Translations under genes and position numbers: made by a program
In this document: positions 11,710 to 23,006 of the stretch, in pieces
Position numbering within the stretch: position 1 is the stretch's first letter
Layout of the letters: the number at the start of each line of letters is the position of its first letter
Notes under the pieces: generated by a model
Told to the model about the DNA's origin: nothing
Databases searched by the model: none
Seen by the model: the letters and a program-made list of their open reading frames with translations, nothing else
Assembly: GCF_048544455.1 (NCBI RefSeq)
Contig: NC_133536.1
Span: 35,668,652 to 35,732,651, forward strand
Source: Silene latifolia
Taxonomy: Eukaryota; Streptophyta; Magnoliopsida; Caryophyllales; Caryophyllaceae
DNA length: 64,000 nt
Direction: 5' to 3'

Positions 11710-13069
11710 TGTAATACCCAGGATATTTAAGAACTCTGTTGACCGACCTTGTTGACCAAACAGACCTTAGGGATGAATGGGTGAGGGATCAGGCTTGTAA
11801 CATGAGCTTTATAGGATTGTTTACTCGACCTAGTTGAGGCTACTCGGCCGAGTATCACCTATACTCGACCGAGTAGAGCCTACTCGGCCGAGTACTCCCC
11901 TACTCGACTGAGTATGGCTGCTGTCGACATGTTAATATAAAATGCAAGATTCGCGAGATTCATTTCATTTCATTTCCCATTTTCCTCGACAGTTCCTCTT
12001 TCTCTAACCCTAGCCTATCTCCCTCTCCTATCACCCCATCTCTTCACACTCTAATGTATATAGCCTAAACCCCCACCATGGGAAGGACGGGATTCGCTAG
12101 CGAAGGATGACGTGTGTGGTAGCCGTCTATGCCACCGCTGATGCGTATTGTTAGGTAAGTCTCTGCCTTGTGTTCTTTTGGGTGATTCTTTGAGTATAGT
12201 TGTGTAATAGGAGGTGGTTATCCTTGTTAGGATGCTTAATGGAGTCGTGTGTGGCTGTGTATGGATGTCTTACATGCTTTGCGACGAGGTAGGGTTTCCT
12301 ACTCAGTTTTACTGTTAATTGTTATGGCATGATTGTTTCATGATTATTGTTAACTGTTGATCATCAGAGTATGGGCGTGGTTGTGACGGTGTTGGTGTGG
12401 AGAGGTTGTGACAGCTGTGATGCTGTGTGTTGTGATTGTGGTGGAGTCACTTGCGGGAGTGGCTTCACACCCTAGTTCGCCCTCCGTGGAACCCGCCACG
12501 GGAGGGGATGTGTACATTAAGGGACAGGGACTTGTTTTAGTCGCTCGTTGATGAGCTGGAATTGGTGGGATCGGTTGCGGTCACTCACTGGCGGCGTCGA
12601 TTACCTGTTGCGATGGGTAATCTGGCAGGGCTACACACTTTGGTGTGTAGTCGGTTACTATGTGAGATCGGGAGACTGGGGAGTGTGGATGATCATCTAG
12701 TTACCTTATTGCTTGCCTTATATTGTTTGAGTAATACTGACCCCGTTGTTGTTGTTTTGTAAAACCTGCGGTGATCCATTCGGGGATGGTGAGCAGTTGG
12801 CTTAGCAGGTACTGTTGATTGTGGCTGCTAGGATTGGAGGGATCGAGTCATCACGCTACCAGTCTAGAGATGCTGTGTCATGAGTGTTGTTGTTGTATCT
12901 TAGGTGTAAAGAGTTTGCATTTGAGTCGTATTGTATGAGATATATTAATATTTTATAATTGTTCTTTTATTGTCTAATTTGATCTACTTCCTCGGGAAAC
13001 CGAGATGGTGACAACGTCATACACTGGGATGGTCCTTGGTAAGGCGTCCTGGTGTGCGGGGGTGTTACA
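11710..13069 (+). repeat. 3' LTR of element B (1360 bp)
   Basis: Palindrome units start at 11823, 11842, 11863, 11882 and 11902, one fewer than in the 5' LTR. Confidence 0.92.
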
Positions 13070-13273
13070 TCTATAGTTGACGGTTCAGCAATTTTTAACG
13101 ACTACATAACTCGTTTGCATGATTCATATTGCTAATTGATTGTTAGTTGTTGCATTAAACTGGTTTAGGCTTTACAGTTGCATTTCGCTCTGAGATTGTA
13201 CCCGTCCCATTAGGTTTTTGGATCGAGTCTAGTTCTTGCTTGGGGACAAGCAAGGGTTTGGTTTGGGGAAGTT
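13070..13273 (+). other. End of internal region and polypurine tract of element A
   Basis: Continuation of A after B. The tract GGTTTGGTTTGGGGAAGTT ends at the LTR start (13274); element C has the same tract in reverse at 36994-37013. Confidence 0.8.
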
Positions 13274-15019
13274 TGATGTGTGTCATTTATATGATGCTTT
13301 ACACCCTATTTTACACGCATTTCAAAGCTCAAATATGTAGTTTATGCTACTATTTTCCCTATTTCCGTCTACTTTCGTGTTTTTGTATAATATTGCAGAA
13401 ATGTGAAGAATCCAGCGGAAATCGAGCCGAATCCGTCCTTAAGTACTTAGCATTGCATTTGACATGGAGTAAAGACTCGGGAAGCGAACTTGGTGCGCAT
13501 TTCAAGGCCTGAAAGATGTATTTGCGAGAGTTTTAGAAGCGGATTACCAGCTACAGTGGTCTATAGACTGACCTACATGGTCTATAGACTGTCAGAATGC
13601 TTCTCGACATTGCAGCCTTATTCAGATGGCTATATCTCGAGTTCTAAATCTGATAATCGAGTGATTCTAATTGGAGGTGAAAGCTTATCCTCTTAGCTTT
13701 CCGACGCCGCATAGAACGCCTGATTTGATCAAGTAACGAAGAAATGGCAGCTGTTTTAAGATCGGTGTGCGCTGTAGGAATTATCAGAAGCTCCTGTACA
13801 GCGCATCTTGGTCGATCGACTGGTTCCAGTGGTCGATCGACCACCCCACGAGCTGTCGCGCAAATTAAAAGACGAGGAAGCCCATTGTAATTAGGTTTAG
13901 GAATAAAGGTTTTACGTGACATTCCTATATAACGTAACCCCTTCTTATTCATTAATCATCATTCATTAGCTTAGTTTAATTCAGTTCCTATCATACAACC
14001 GAGTATTCATTAGTTTAGATTAATTTTCCGTCAATAAAGTTTTCTTTTGCATTAGGGTTTGATCATTTCGCTGCAATTCCTCTTTACGGTATTGTATGTT
14101 CTTCCGTTCAATTTCGTTGCTTTTATTCTTCCATAGTTAGAATTGCTAGTTAGATTTCCCAAAGCCAATTTATCGTTTCATATTAGTTAATTATTTAGTT
14201 AATTCAATTATGAATTCGTTTGCTTTAGTTGTTAATTTTACTGTTATTATTATCGCTAATATGTCTAGCTAAACACCCCTGTGCTAATATGTAGGGGATC
14301 TATGGCGTAGATGGCATTAGAATAGGTGACCCCGCATTAGGGCTTGGTCGATCGACTGGCTTAACTAGTCGGTCGACTGAGCCGGTTAGTCGATCGACTG
14401 GGGTAGCTGGTCGATCGACCGACTTTCGTGTCGATTAGCACCGTATAATTCGTTAAGTGCAATATTTAACAATGAGACCGAGAGGAGACTTGTTAGATGC
14501 TTAGTTTTGACCAACCCGTAGATCGAAAGATAGGGAAGGGCATTAATTAACGAGTTGAGACGACTAAATTGCTGAGATCGAGAGATAATGTAATTTAAGC
14601 TTTAGGAATCACTAATCGGGGCGAGAGCTAGCATTAGTGAGACTTAGGAACTGGTAGCATAGGCCGAAAGGAGCTACTAGTTAACTTGGACCGAGAGGAC
14701 TTGTTTTACCCATCCTACACGACTGTATTTCGGACTTACCTAGGATTATGTGTCATCGCAACTATAGTGAACAGACCGTCTTAGCATTTCTTTTATCATT
14801 GTTTACATCTTTTGCAACTTTTATTTATTTATTTAGTTTTTGTTATTAGTTTTAGAATTAATTCACATCAAACCCCCCCCCCTCACTTTATTACCGATAG
14901 ATCAAATATAAAGCAACTATTATCTCCCTACCTCCCTGCGGATCGACCCTTACTACCACTTGCTAGTTGTAGTTTGGTTTTATAAATATTATTTTTGGTG
15001 CACACAACGACAGGCATCA
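13274..15019 (+). repeat. 3' LTR of element A (1746 bp)
   Basis: Begins TGATGTGTGTCATTT and ends GGCATCA. Homologous to LTR copy 1-1677. It includes palindromes at 13811/13832 and 14347/14368/14389/14410. Confidence 0.93.
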
Positions 15020-15579
15020 ACCATGAATCCAAAGGTACCATCTTTTCTCAAAATAAAGAAGTAAAACTTGTATAAAACTGTCACATACAAACATGGTACA
15101 AACACGAGTAAAAATGTAAACTTGTTCACTAAAAGAGTAAACAACTACATAAACACAAATGAATTCAACATAATGTCGAGTAACCTATCACTGTTACTTT
15201 TTTTATCTTCAAATAATACACTTTCGACTCAAGACTACTCCGGGTTGTCCAAGAGCACACCTAAACACGAAGAAAACGATTTAGTCAAGGAAAAACGTGC
15301 CCTGTATGCACGGCCAGAATAAGGGGGAGAGGAAGGTTGGGTTCTTTCTTACATGAATGGATGGAGAACGAAAAATGGAGAAGATAGACGCGAAAAACAC
15401 TTGATTCGGATAAGAATTGAGCAAGATATGGAGGTTTTAGTGAAAAATGGTGGTAATTGGAGAAATGGAGGCAAGAAGAAGGGAGCTTCCTGAAATTTGA
15501 TGGTAGGTTGAAGATGATAGGGTTTTAGGCTGTTATATCGGTGGAGAGAAAAAAATAAGGGAAGCCTCATAGTTATCTT
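15020..15579. other. Flank of element A, no gene seen
   Basis: AT-rich single-copy-like sequence with only short chance frames. The right end of this block (15572-15579, GTTATCTT) is the target duplication of the next MITE. Confidence 0.5.
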
Positions 15580-16040
15580 TAGGGGTGAGCAAAACCGGTT
15601 AACCGAACCGGATTTGAAAACCGGATCGGTTACCGGTTTTCAAAAACAGGTTTTTCCCAAACCGAAACCGCCCCGGTTTTAAACCGGATAACCGATTTTT
15701 TAGCAACTTAAAAACCGGATCCGAAAACCGGTTATCCGAATCCGAATTTATAAACCGGTTTTAACTTTTTTTTACTCCCAAATTTACGCTTTTCAACACA
15801 CCTCTCCATCCTAACTCTTAAATTCCTACCTAAACCATCATGCATCCCCATTAATCCGAAAAAAAAAAAGTAAACCAGTTTAAAACCGGTGCCCGGTTTT
15901 GCTTTTTTAGGACCCGAAACCGAACCGGATTTCCCAAAAAAAACCGGTTCGGGCACCGAACCGGAAAAAAACCGAATTATCGGGTTTCTTAATTCGGTTT
16001 CGGTTTAAAAAATCGGTTCGGTTTATTTTGCTCAGCCCTA
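15580..16040. mobile_element. hAT-type MITE rich in AACCGGTT motifs
   Basis: The ends TAGGGGTGAGC and GCTCAGCCCTA are imperfect inverted repeats, flanked by a perfect 8-bp duplication GTTATCTT (15572-15579 and 16041-16048), as expected of hAT. The 461-bp body is almost entirely made of CCGGTTTT / AAAACCGG / AACCGAACCGG variants in both orientations. Confidence 0.88.
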
Positions 16041-16872
16041 GTTATCTTAGGCCCAAACTCTCATTTTAAGTCGATTTTACACTAGAAATACGTCTCGGAT
16101 CTACTACAAACTTAAAACGGATATTTTTATCAACATTAATATTACTATGCTTGTAAAGCAACATTTTTATAAAAACGGATTTAAAATATAAATAAAATAA
16201 TAAAATGGCTAATTAAATTATAAATGCCTAAACGGAAAATTCGCGGATGTTACATCTTATTCAAGTAAGAAAGAGATCTTAATCCTATTATTTAATCCAA
16301 TAATATCTTATTAAAAGATGTGGATTAAATCTAAATAAATATAAAGAGATAAAATATCCCTAACAATTATTTAGTTTAGATTTACCCCAATTCATTACTT
16401 GCACAAGGAGTTAGACGTGAAAGAAGGGCTGCTCATCAAGCCCACTCTATCAGATGTAAAACCCTAGTTAAGCAAATTAGGTTAAATGTATTAAATTAGG
16501 GTTTAGATATGAATAAGTAAGAAACCCTAGATAGTATGACAACTCATAACTAATTAATAGGATAATTACAAATTCATTTGATCTAATTAACTTCAAACCT
16601 CTTTCTACTATAAACACTTTTCTTTTGAAATATTTTAAACTTGAACCACGAAAAGATTAACTTTAAAACCCTAAATTGTGTTCTCCATATTGCAGGTTAA
16701 AATTATAGTACAATCACCTATAACTTTGAGTTCAACTAGTAAAGTTATAACTAAAACAACTATAACATTACTTGTCAAAATTACTTCTAAAAATACCGTT
16801 ATCGAATGATGACCTATACTAGCTAATCTTCTTGTAGATTTCAGTATGTAGTTCATCTCTTTCATCTTGATC

Positions 16873-16945
16873 ATAAGCTCTTCATCTTGAGCTTATATTG
16901 AGCTTGATTTCCATCTGGATCATAAGCTCTTCATCACGAGCTTAT
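16873..16945. repeat. 49-bp tandem repeat, each unit a hairpin
   Basis: ATAAGCTC / GAGCTTAT arms (8 bp) enclose an 8-nt loop at 16873-16896 and again at 16922-16945. The loops are TTCATCTT and TTCATCAC. Confidence 0.8.
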
Positions 16946-17178
16946 CTTGAGCTTCATTTAACATTTATCATTTGTAACTTGTACATTCAAAAATTATTAC
17001 TTGGAACTTGTTCTTGTAATTTCTCATGAGCTCAAATGAATCTTGAATCTTGGAGCTAAAACAACTATAACTTTACTTCACAAATCGTCTTGCCAAAGTG
17101 TAACCATGCTTAATCTAACACAATTAAAGAAATGATTATGAGCAACAAGTGTATATATATAATTTAATACAGGAATAT

Positions 17179-17192
17179 CCGTCTTAAGACGG
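17179..17192. repeat. Perfect 14-nt palindrome CCGTCTTAAGACGG
   Basis: Exact palindrome. A related CCGTCTTAC-type foldback lies in the protease intron at 58229. Confidence 0.8.
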
Positions 17193-17486
17193 GTACGAAT
17201 CGAGTTGTTTGGTCATGCCTAAGTATAATTGTTTCAAAAGACCTATATATTGAGATTAATATACCGATTAAATAACATTTTTTACTATAGACGAATGATT
17301 GCCGTAGCAATATGAATTTTTTTTTTTTTTTTTTTTTTGGCTATTACTGTTCTTTAATACTCTGCATTGATTATTAAATGAAATTTTTTCAAACAATTTA
17401 AGCCATTTGTGTAAAATGTTGTACATCAAATAATTATGATATTGTACAATCGAATTAATATAATGTTGTCTCAATAAAGTTTTAGA

Positions 17487-17695
17487 TGTTGTAAAATAAA
17501 GACAAGATATACTTATAGAGAAAACGTAGAGAGAAGAAAAGAGAGATGATAAGGGAGACAGAACTGTGTATTATTGCATTATGAGGGGGTTTATATATAC
17601 ACATATAATAGGGTAGAGTTTCCATAATATAATATCTCTATAATATTCTAACATATGGACATCTATATAATATTACATAATAATATTTCATAACA
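17487..17695 (-). repeat. LTR of element E (left, 3' LTR in element sense)
   Basis: 209 bp, starts TGTTGTAAAATAAAG and ends TTCATAACA. Confidence 0.9.
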
Positions 17696-17724
17696 CTCCC
17701 CCCTTGGATGTCCATTACTGAAGA

Positions 17725-18170
17725 ACATGCCTCGTTAAAAACATTCCTAAAAAAACCTGTGGGAAAAACACTAGTAAAGGAAAAGAGTACAATATCTTCA
17801 AAATACGTATAACAAGCTGCCTCGTTAAAACCTTTCTATGGAAAACCCAATGGGACAAAACCATAGATAAGGAAAAAGAGTACAGCACGTGTTTACTCCC
17901 CCTGATGACTACGTAACTTGATATATCTTGAAATGTTATATGCTTTGACATAAATTCTCGATCGTTGAAGAATAATTCATCTACGTTGATAACTTGATAT
18001 CTTCAATTATTAGAAATTCTTGATATCTTCAACCATCGGAACTCACAATTTGGATATCAACATTTCATAATAATTTATAGCGTAATAATGCGCTTATAGT
18101 GTTACCTCGTTAAAAACCTTGCTAGGAAAAACCCGTTGGGACAAAAACCTAGTCGAAAGGAAAAAGAGTG
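17725..18170 (-). repeat. Three copies of a ~70-bp CCTCGTTAAAA motif with changing stems
   Basis: Copies start near 17729, 17820 and 18106, each reading CCTCGTTAAAA then an A-rich core with GGGA and GGAAAAAGAGT. In the second, arms CTATGG/CCATAG (17836-17841 and 17861-17866) enclose the core; in the third the arms are CTAGG/CCTAG (18122-18126 and 18148-18152). Stem sequence differs but pairing is kept. Confidence 0.75.
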
Positions 18171-18186
18171 TAGTATCATACATATA

Positions 18187-19106
18187 TGGATCTCTACAGG
18201 AGAACCAACACAAATGTTGAATAATAATTCATTTAATACATCAAGTGATTTTCTTTGCTAAACCATTGGATTGACATCCTTATTGTAGACTTTGACTACG
18301 TTATTTTTCAATCGCTATGGTACTTCTGGACCATAAACTAATTTCACATGTTTAGCTTAAGCTCATTTAATCATTATTCTCACATGCTCAAACTTCAGGT
18401 TGAGACAATAAAAATTTCTTTCAAGTAAACTCTATAGGAGTTTAAATATTCCATTTTGAAAATAATCACGTTAACCTTTCAATCATGTCGTAGAGGTTCA
18501 TAAATACTCATGAGTTCTCAAAACTTAATTAATCAAACATCATCATTTGATGATCGTTTATAAGAGGCTGTAAAATATATTTCTCCTTCTAAACATTTAT
18601 CAAAGTATAACAATATAATTAATTATGTGCATGCATATGATATGTAACTAATTTAAATAACAATAAAAATAATGCAATAAATGTATACTGTATATATAGT
18701 AACACTAAGATGCAAATGATAAACTTATTATCTAAAATGCACATGATGATGACTCGATAATGCAAACTGTACAGTTTCCTTTCCCAATATTTATAACTTA
18801 AATCGACTTTGGGTCAATAACTGGTCTAGTCCATGAGCTCATTTATAATCATAGATTATATGTCGACAATAAAATTGGACTTAAATATTAGATCCCCATT
18901 TTCTAGTCCATTAAACACCGCGCGCAAATGCATATCAGTTCCTTAACCATATCGATATAATTTCAACATCTCGTGATATTGCCAATACTGAATAAGTGAT
19001 ATCTGGATATATTTGGTACCATTCTTTTTCTATATAGGCCATCTATTATCATTCAGATATCTATGTCACTTCTGGGACATCTAAATTTCTTTACTCCATA
19101 GGAGTA
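18187..19106 (-). repeat. Hairpins with (T/C)A(T/C)AG loop in element E
   Basis: Four foldbacks share a five-base loop: 18187-18207 (loop TACAG, one arm mismatch), 18426-18444 (TAAACTC/GAGTTTA, loop TATAG), 18844-18860 (TATAAT/ATTATA, loop CATAG) and 19092-19106 (TACTC/GAGTA, loop CATAG). Three keep CTC/GAG next to the loop. Confidence 0.7.
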
Positions 19107-21378
19107 CCAACTGCCCATACTTGTCGTTTTCTTATTACTTGAAATATGTGAACCGATATGACTCTCACACTACATTCCACGTGTGGTTATTGTTCAATTT
19201 GGCAAGAATCTAATTTTCATTACATATATTTTCTATGACTAATTTATAGCTCGCTATACCACATATAGGGCTAATCTATCTATAATTAAATCATAGATTT
19301 TAATGTAACATACCATATTTTGATAAGGTGATCAAACTGGTATTATATAATACATATTCATATATAACCAAATGAATACCATCATTTCTAATTTCATGAA
19401 CCTCTATTTGATATATTTCTTATTGAAAACAAACCGCTGAACTTCAGGTTCAGTTGAGGATAACATATTTGTTTGTTTTTACAAGCTTTTCCTTATCATT
19501 CTCCTCCTAAGGTGGTAAAAACTATCTCTACTAGATAGATTTAATGGGTAATAAATCATTATATCCACCTTAATTGTCTTATGCAGTTGGTTTTTTTTTT
19601 TAAATGTGCTGAATCACAATGCCCAATTCGGAGACAAACGATTTCATATTATAATTAAATTGGGATTTCCACACAATAACTACTCGGAAAATCATTATGT
19701 AGCTATAAACCACTTAATATTACATGAACATTTGAGTTCTTTATTACACTCCGAGTAGTAGTTAGATCTCCAATAAATATACGCAGTCTCCGTGTAATTT
19801 TATGCCTTTAATAAATTTACATGAGAGAGTTTCAGCACTTATATTTTTCTTAAGATAAACTTCAGGTTTATCAAAATGAGTATAATAAAAACCCGGATGG
19901 CCTTAATTAACAATAAATACAATAATAACATGCACATGTTAATTTCCTCAATATAAACAATTATTATAAAATACCGCAATCAAATTATAGCATTATCCTT
20001 TTATATATATTATCAGTTGTAATTGATATAATCTTTTACATGTCATTACAAGTCGGACTCCATATGTAATTAATATGTACGTTGGCTAACCCAAATCGAT
20101 TAATGATTAAAAATTGCATGTGTGATTAGTATTTAAATTGCTTTTATAAGATATGTATCAAGCACAAACGACTTTTTTTTTTCAAGTTAGATATAAACAA
20201 TAATCATCAAATTTTCCACTTAAGAGTAGACAAGTGTAGTGAAACAATTGATTAATCATATTATTACCAAAAAGGGTTGGTCCACTACGGCAAACATTAA
20301 CCAAATTTAAACAGGCGTAGGACATGAAAAATGCATATAAGTCACCATACTAATTGTTTAACTCATATATATCATCACTAATCACTTAAACAAAAGATTA
20401 AAAGATTAATTTTATTAGTTTTATAATATATCCAACATATATTACAAATAAAAAAACATCATATCACAAATAAAGAGATATATCAAACAATTAAAAGTAA
20501 GTATTTGTAGCAAACAACCAAATCAGACTAACTAATTTTATTAACCACTAATATTCTGATAGGTAGGTGCAATAATGTAAAATATAATATGCGACTTTCA
20601 ATGATCATAAATACTTGTCAAGACTAGAAAAGAGGGTTTTGGTCATAAATTGTAAATATTGTGAACTTAGGTCCACAATTTTAGTAATTGTAATTATTAT
20701 GAACTTCAGGTCACGATTCTGTATATATGTAATTAAATACTTTAAACTTCGGGTCATAATTTCATTACTTGCAAATACTATGAACTTCACGCCATAGCGT
20801 AAATATCAAAATTTTAACGCATAAATAATTTGTCCTTTCTCATATCAAATTCTTGCATATACAGTTTCATATTCTCACATGACTTTTCATGAGATATTTT
20901 CCTTTCTTTCAATGAATTAATTTAGCCGAATAAGGCCACATGATTAAGCTCAATTAAGGCCTTTTTTTACTTGGCTCAATAAGGCCACATCATTAGTCTC
21001 AATTAAGGCCGCAACATTAGGCTTATCATAACGCCATATTCTCGATCTATACTATAGACAGAGTCTTTATGAGATGTCACATTCACTTCAAAGACTTCAA
21101 AGAATGAATCAAGTTTCATATTTCATTATCCTGTTCAACTTCAGGTGAACAATAATTAATTCGCAAATAAATTTGTCTTTCATAAAGACCGCTTTAAATT
21201 GAAAGGCGGTTCATATACTCATAAACGTGGACTTCTGACCACTTACACTTATACAGTATGAATAACATTTACCTGTGGACTTCTGGCCACTTTCACTTAT
21301 ACAATATGAAAATATTGTATTGATGAGACGTGTTAAATTATTACACACCTTCAAAACTTTGAACTTCTGACCAAAGTT
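18285..21378 (-). repeat. Array of loop-conserved hairpins (ACTTCWGG) in element E
   Basis: Hairpins with a common loop and different arms: 18285-18299 GTAG/CTAC; 18316-18335 TATGGT/ACCATA; 18387-18404 CTCAA/TTGAG; 19063-19080 ATGTC/GACAT; 19437-19453 CTGAA/TTCAG; 19854-19872 GATAAA/TTTATC; 20658-20679 ATTGTG/CACAAT; 20778-20797 CTATG/CATAG; 21132-21151 TGTTCA/TGAACA; 21227-21242 and 21275-21290 GTGG/CCAC; 21355-21378 AACTTTG/CAAAGTT. The loop on the plus strand is ACTTCAGG or ACTTCTGG with few variants, so CCWGAAGT in the element's sense strand. The two GTGG copies form a 48-bp tandem repeat. Confidence 0.85.
18764..18777. repeat. Perfect 14-nt palindrome in element E
   Basis: AAACTGTACAGTTT. 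Another perfect 14-nt palindrome, GTATTATATAATAC, is at 19340-19353, and a 9-bp-arm hairpin ATACAATAT/ATATTGTAT lies at 21299-21320. Confidence 0.85.
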
Positions 21379-22005
21379 ATAAGTAATATAGACATATCTG
21401 CTCATCTTTGTAAAATAAATATTTTGAAATTCAAATCCAAAATTATTTAATATGTCCTTTTTCAAAATTGTTAACCACAAATTCGAGTTCGTAAAATACG
21501 ACATAATTAATTATATAAAACAATGTTGCATACTATAATATTAAATATTAACAATAGCTAATTAAAATTTCTATGCATCAATCTACTTTATTAAAATTCT
21601 TGATACGTGATTTGAAACATAATTAATCTTGAGTACTTATTTTAATGTTTAACAAATCACACGTAAATAAAATATACATGTCTGGTTTGCACTTTATTAC
21701 ATGTACATATTACGGGACAGAAGACAATAAATACTGCGTGACAAATTTGCGATGGGTCTAAAACAAAATACGTATAAAATAACATAATGATTACATGTAG
21801 ACATATTGAGCATGACAAACTACGTGTAATAATGCGTGTAGATAGTAGTTTATTGAGCACAAAAATTGCGGCAAACATAGAGATTAGGTTATTTTGTTTC
21901 TTTGGACTCAAAATACCATCTGTGTCTATGAGAATAAAATTAAACACATAAGGTCTTACCATTTCGGTGAATAAAATATACGATAGGTTAGAGACTCGTG
22001 CTGCG

Positions 22006-22214
22006 TATTGTAAAATAAAGACAAGATATACTTATAGAGAAAACGTAGAGAGAAGAAAAGAGAGATGGTAAGGGAGACAGAACTGTGTATTATTGCATTA
22101 TGAGGGGGTTTATATATACACATATAATAGGGTAGAGTTTCCATAATATAATTTCTCTAGAATATTCTAACATATGGACATCCATATAATATTACATAAT
22201 AATATTTCATAACA
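22006..22214 (-). repeat. LTR of element E (right, 5' LTR in element sense)
   Basis: 209 bp, nearly identical to the left copy; its first bases read TAT instead of TGT. Confidence 0.9.
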
Positions 22215-22219
22215 TTAGA

Positions 22220-22997
22220 TATTTATATATATTCATTTACACGCCCGTGCAACTTTGCACGAGTTTAAGCTGGTATAACTATATGGCCCAACAAATTTCC
22301 CATTATTGATGATGACAAGTCTATGATTTGTGACTTAAGATAAGTCCCCCCCCCCCCCCCCCCCCCTTAACATAAGACTATCAAAGTTATAGTAACTAGA
22401 ACGCAAGATCAAGACACTTATATTCAAAGTTATAGCAACCAAGAACCAAGCCCAAGACTATCTGCATTAACGATATTAAAACGCTAGATAAATACAAATA
22501 AAAAGCTTTTAATACAAAAAAATTACCCATTTAAATACAAAATTAACGGTCTAAACAAAACTAAAAGTTTGAACCATAGACGGACAATGAATTTCAAAGT
22601 CCGACCATGGGTAAGATGTTGCGTTTCATTGTCTGTGACCAGGTCAAATGAAACCCAACGTCCTTGGCAAGTTTAGACGCGGGGCATACACGTCCTCCCA
22701 CCACAGACGTCGACATTCATTGTCGAACACCCATGAAGACGCCCATCTTCATTGCCCATCTCCCACCCAGATGCCCATCTTCATCATCCCTACCCAACCC
22801 TCACTTTGAAAGCCATCATCTGTCACCATGACAGACGTTGAAGATCAACGTCCATCACCCACACCAACAACAACACACAATACCAACAACGTCCATCACC
22901 CTCCTCCATTGATACGACATCATCATCATCATCAACAACAACGCAAAACAACGATAACGACATAAAACAACTTCAACAACAAAAAATAATTCGCCAA
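22220..22997. other. Intergenic; possible Helitron 3' end and poly-C run
   Basis: Just after E, a GC-rich hairpin (CGTGCAA/TTGCACG, 22246-22261) is followed by CTGG at 22270-22273, the layout of a Helitron 3' terminus (hairpin plus CTRR). A run of 21 C lies at 22346-22366. The rest (22560-22990) holds CA-rich stretches with no credible gene. Confidence 0.45.
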
Positions 22998-23006
22998 TAA
23001 TAATTA

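Larger units (their letters stand above)
5854..13069 (+). mobile_element. Element B: LTR retrotransposon with ORF1-like gene, nested in A
   Basis: Direct repeats 5854-7234 and 11710-13069 begin TGTAATA and end TGTTACA. A tRNA-iMet-type primer site follows the first and a purine tract precedes the second. The flanking 5-mers are TTTAT (left) and TCTAT (right), an almost perfect target duplication; the uninterrupted site is visible in element C near 37190-37210 (reverse strand). The single recognisable coding relic resembles Athila ORF1; no polymerase genes are seen. B is unrelated to A in LTR and primer site, yet shares the habit of phased palindromes. Confidence 0.9.
1..15019 (+). mobile_element. 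Element A: non-autonomous Athila-like LTR retrotransposon, 5' end just off-window
   Basis: Two long direct repeats (1-1677 and 13274-15019) bound a region with a tRNA-Asp-type primer site after the first and a purine tract before the second. The complete right LTR begins TGATG and ends CATCA; the left copy lacks the first 63 bases because the window starts inside it. The only coding relic is a gag-protease frame; I see no reverse transcriptase, RNase H or integrase, so the element must have depended on enzymes supplied in trans. Element B (5854-13069) is inserted in its 3' untranslated part. Without B the element is about 7.9 kb. Element C belongs to the same family. Confidence 0.9.
16049..17481. 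other. AT-rich region, no gene; possible LTR end near 16254
   Basis: No convincing coding sequence. At 16240-16254 the reverse strand reads TGTAACATCCGCGAATTTTC, which resembles the start of a plant Gypsy LTR, but I found no partner end or target duplication. It also holds a 49-bp tandem hairpin repeat (16873-16945), a palindrome (17179-17192) and a T run (17316-17338). Confidence 0.45.
17487..22214 (-). mobile_element. Element E: non-coding LTR retrotransposon with hairpin arrays
   Basis: Direct repeats of 209 bp at 17487-17695 and 22006-22214 are flanked by perfect target duplications TTAGA (17482-17486 and 22215-22219). The left LTR is followed by CTCCCCCCTT, which is a polypurine tract on the minus strand, so the element reads right to left. 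The primer site next to the right LTR is poorly conserved: the minus strand reads AGCACGAG where TATCAGAGCACGAG might be expected. The 4.3-kb interior has no gag or pol but is filled with short inverted repeats (see hairpin entries). It is probably a Copia-derived non-autonomous element; the lineage is uncertain. Confidence 0.88.

Noticed and set aside
16240-16254. Possible Gypsy LTR end (reverse-strand TGTAACATCC)
   Set aside because: No matching other end or target duplication found within the window, so not called as an element.
22346-22366. Run of 21 C, and 14 G at 33497-33510
   Set aside because: Homopolymers may be real or assembly artefacts; nothing else supports a function.
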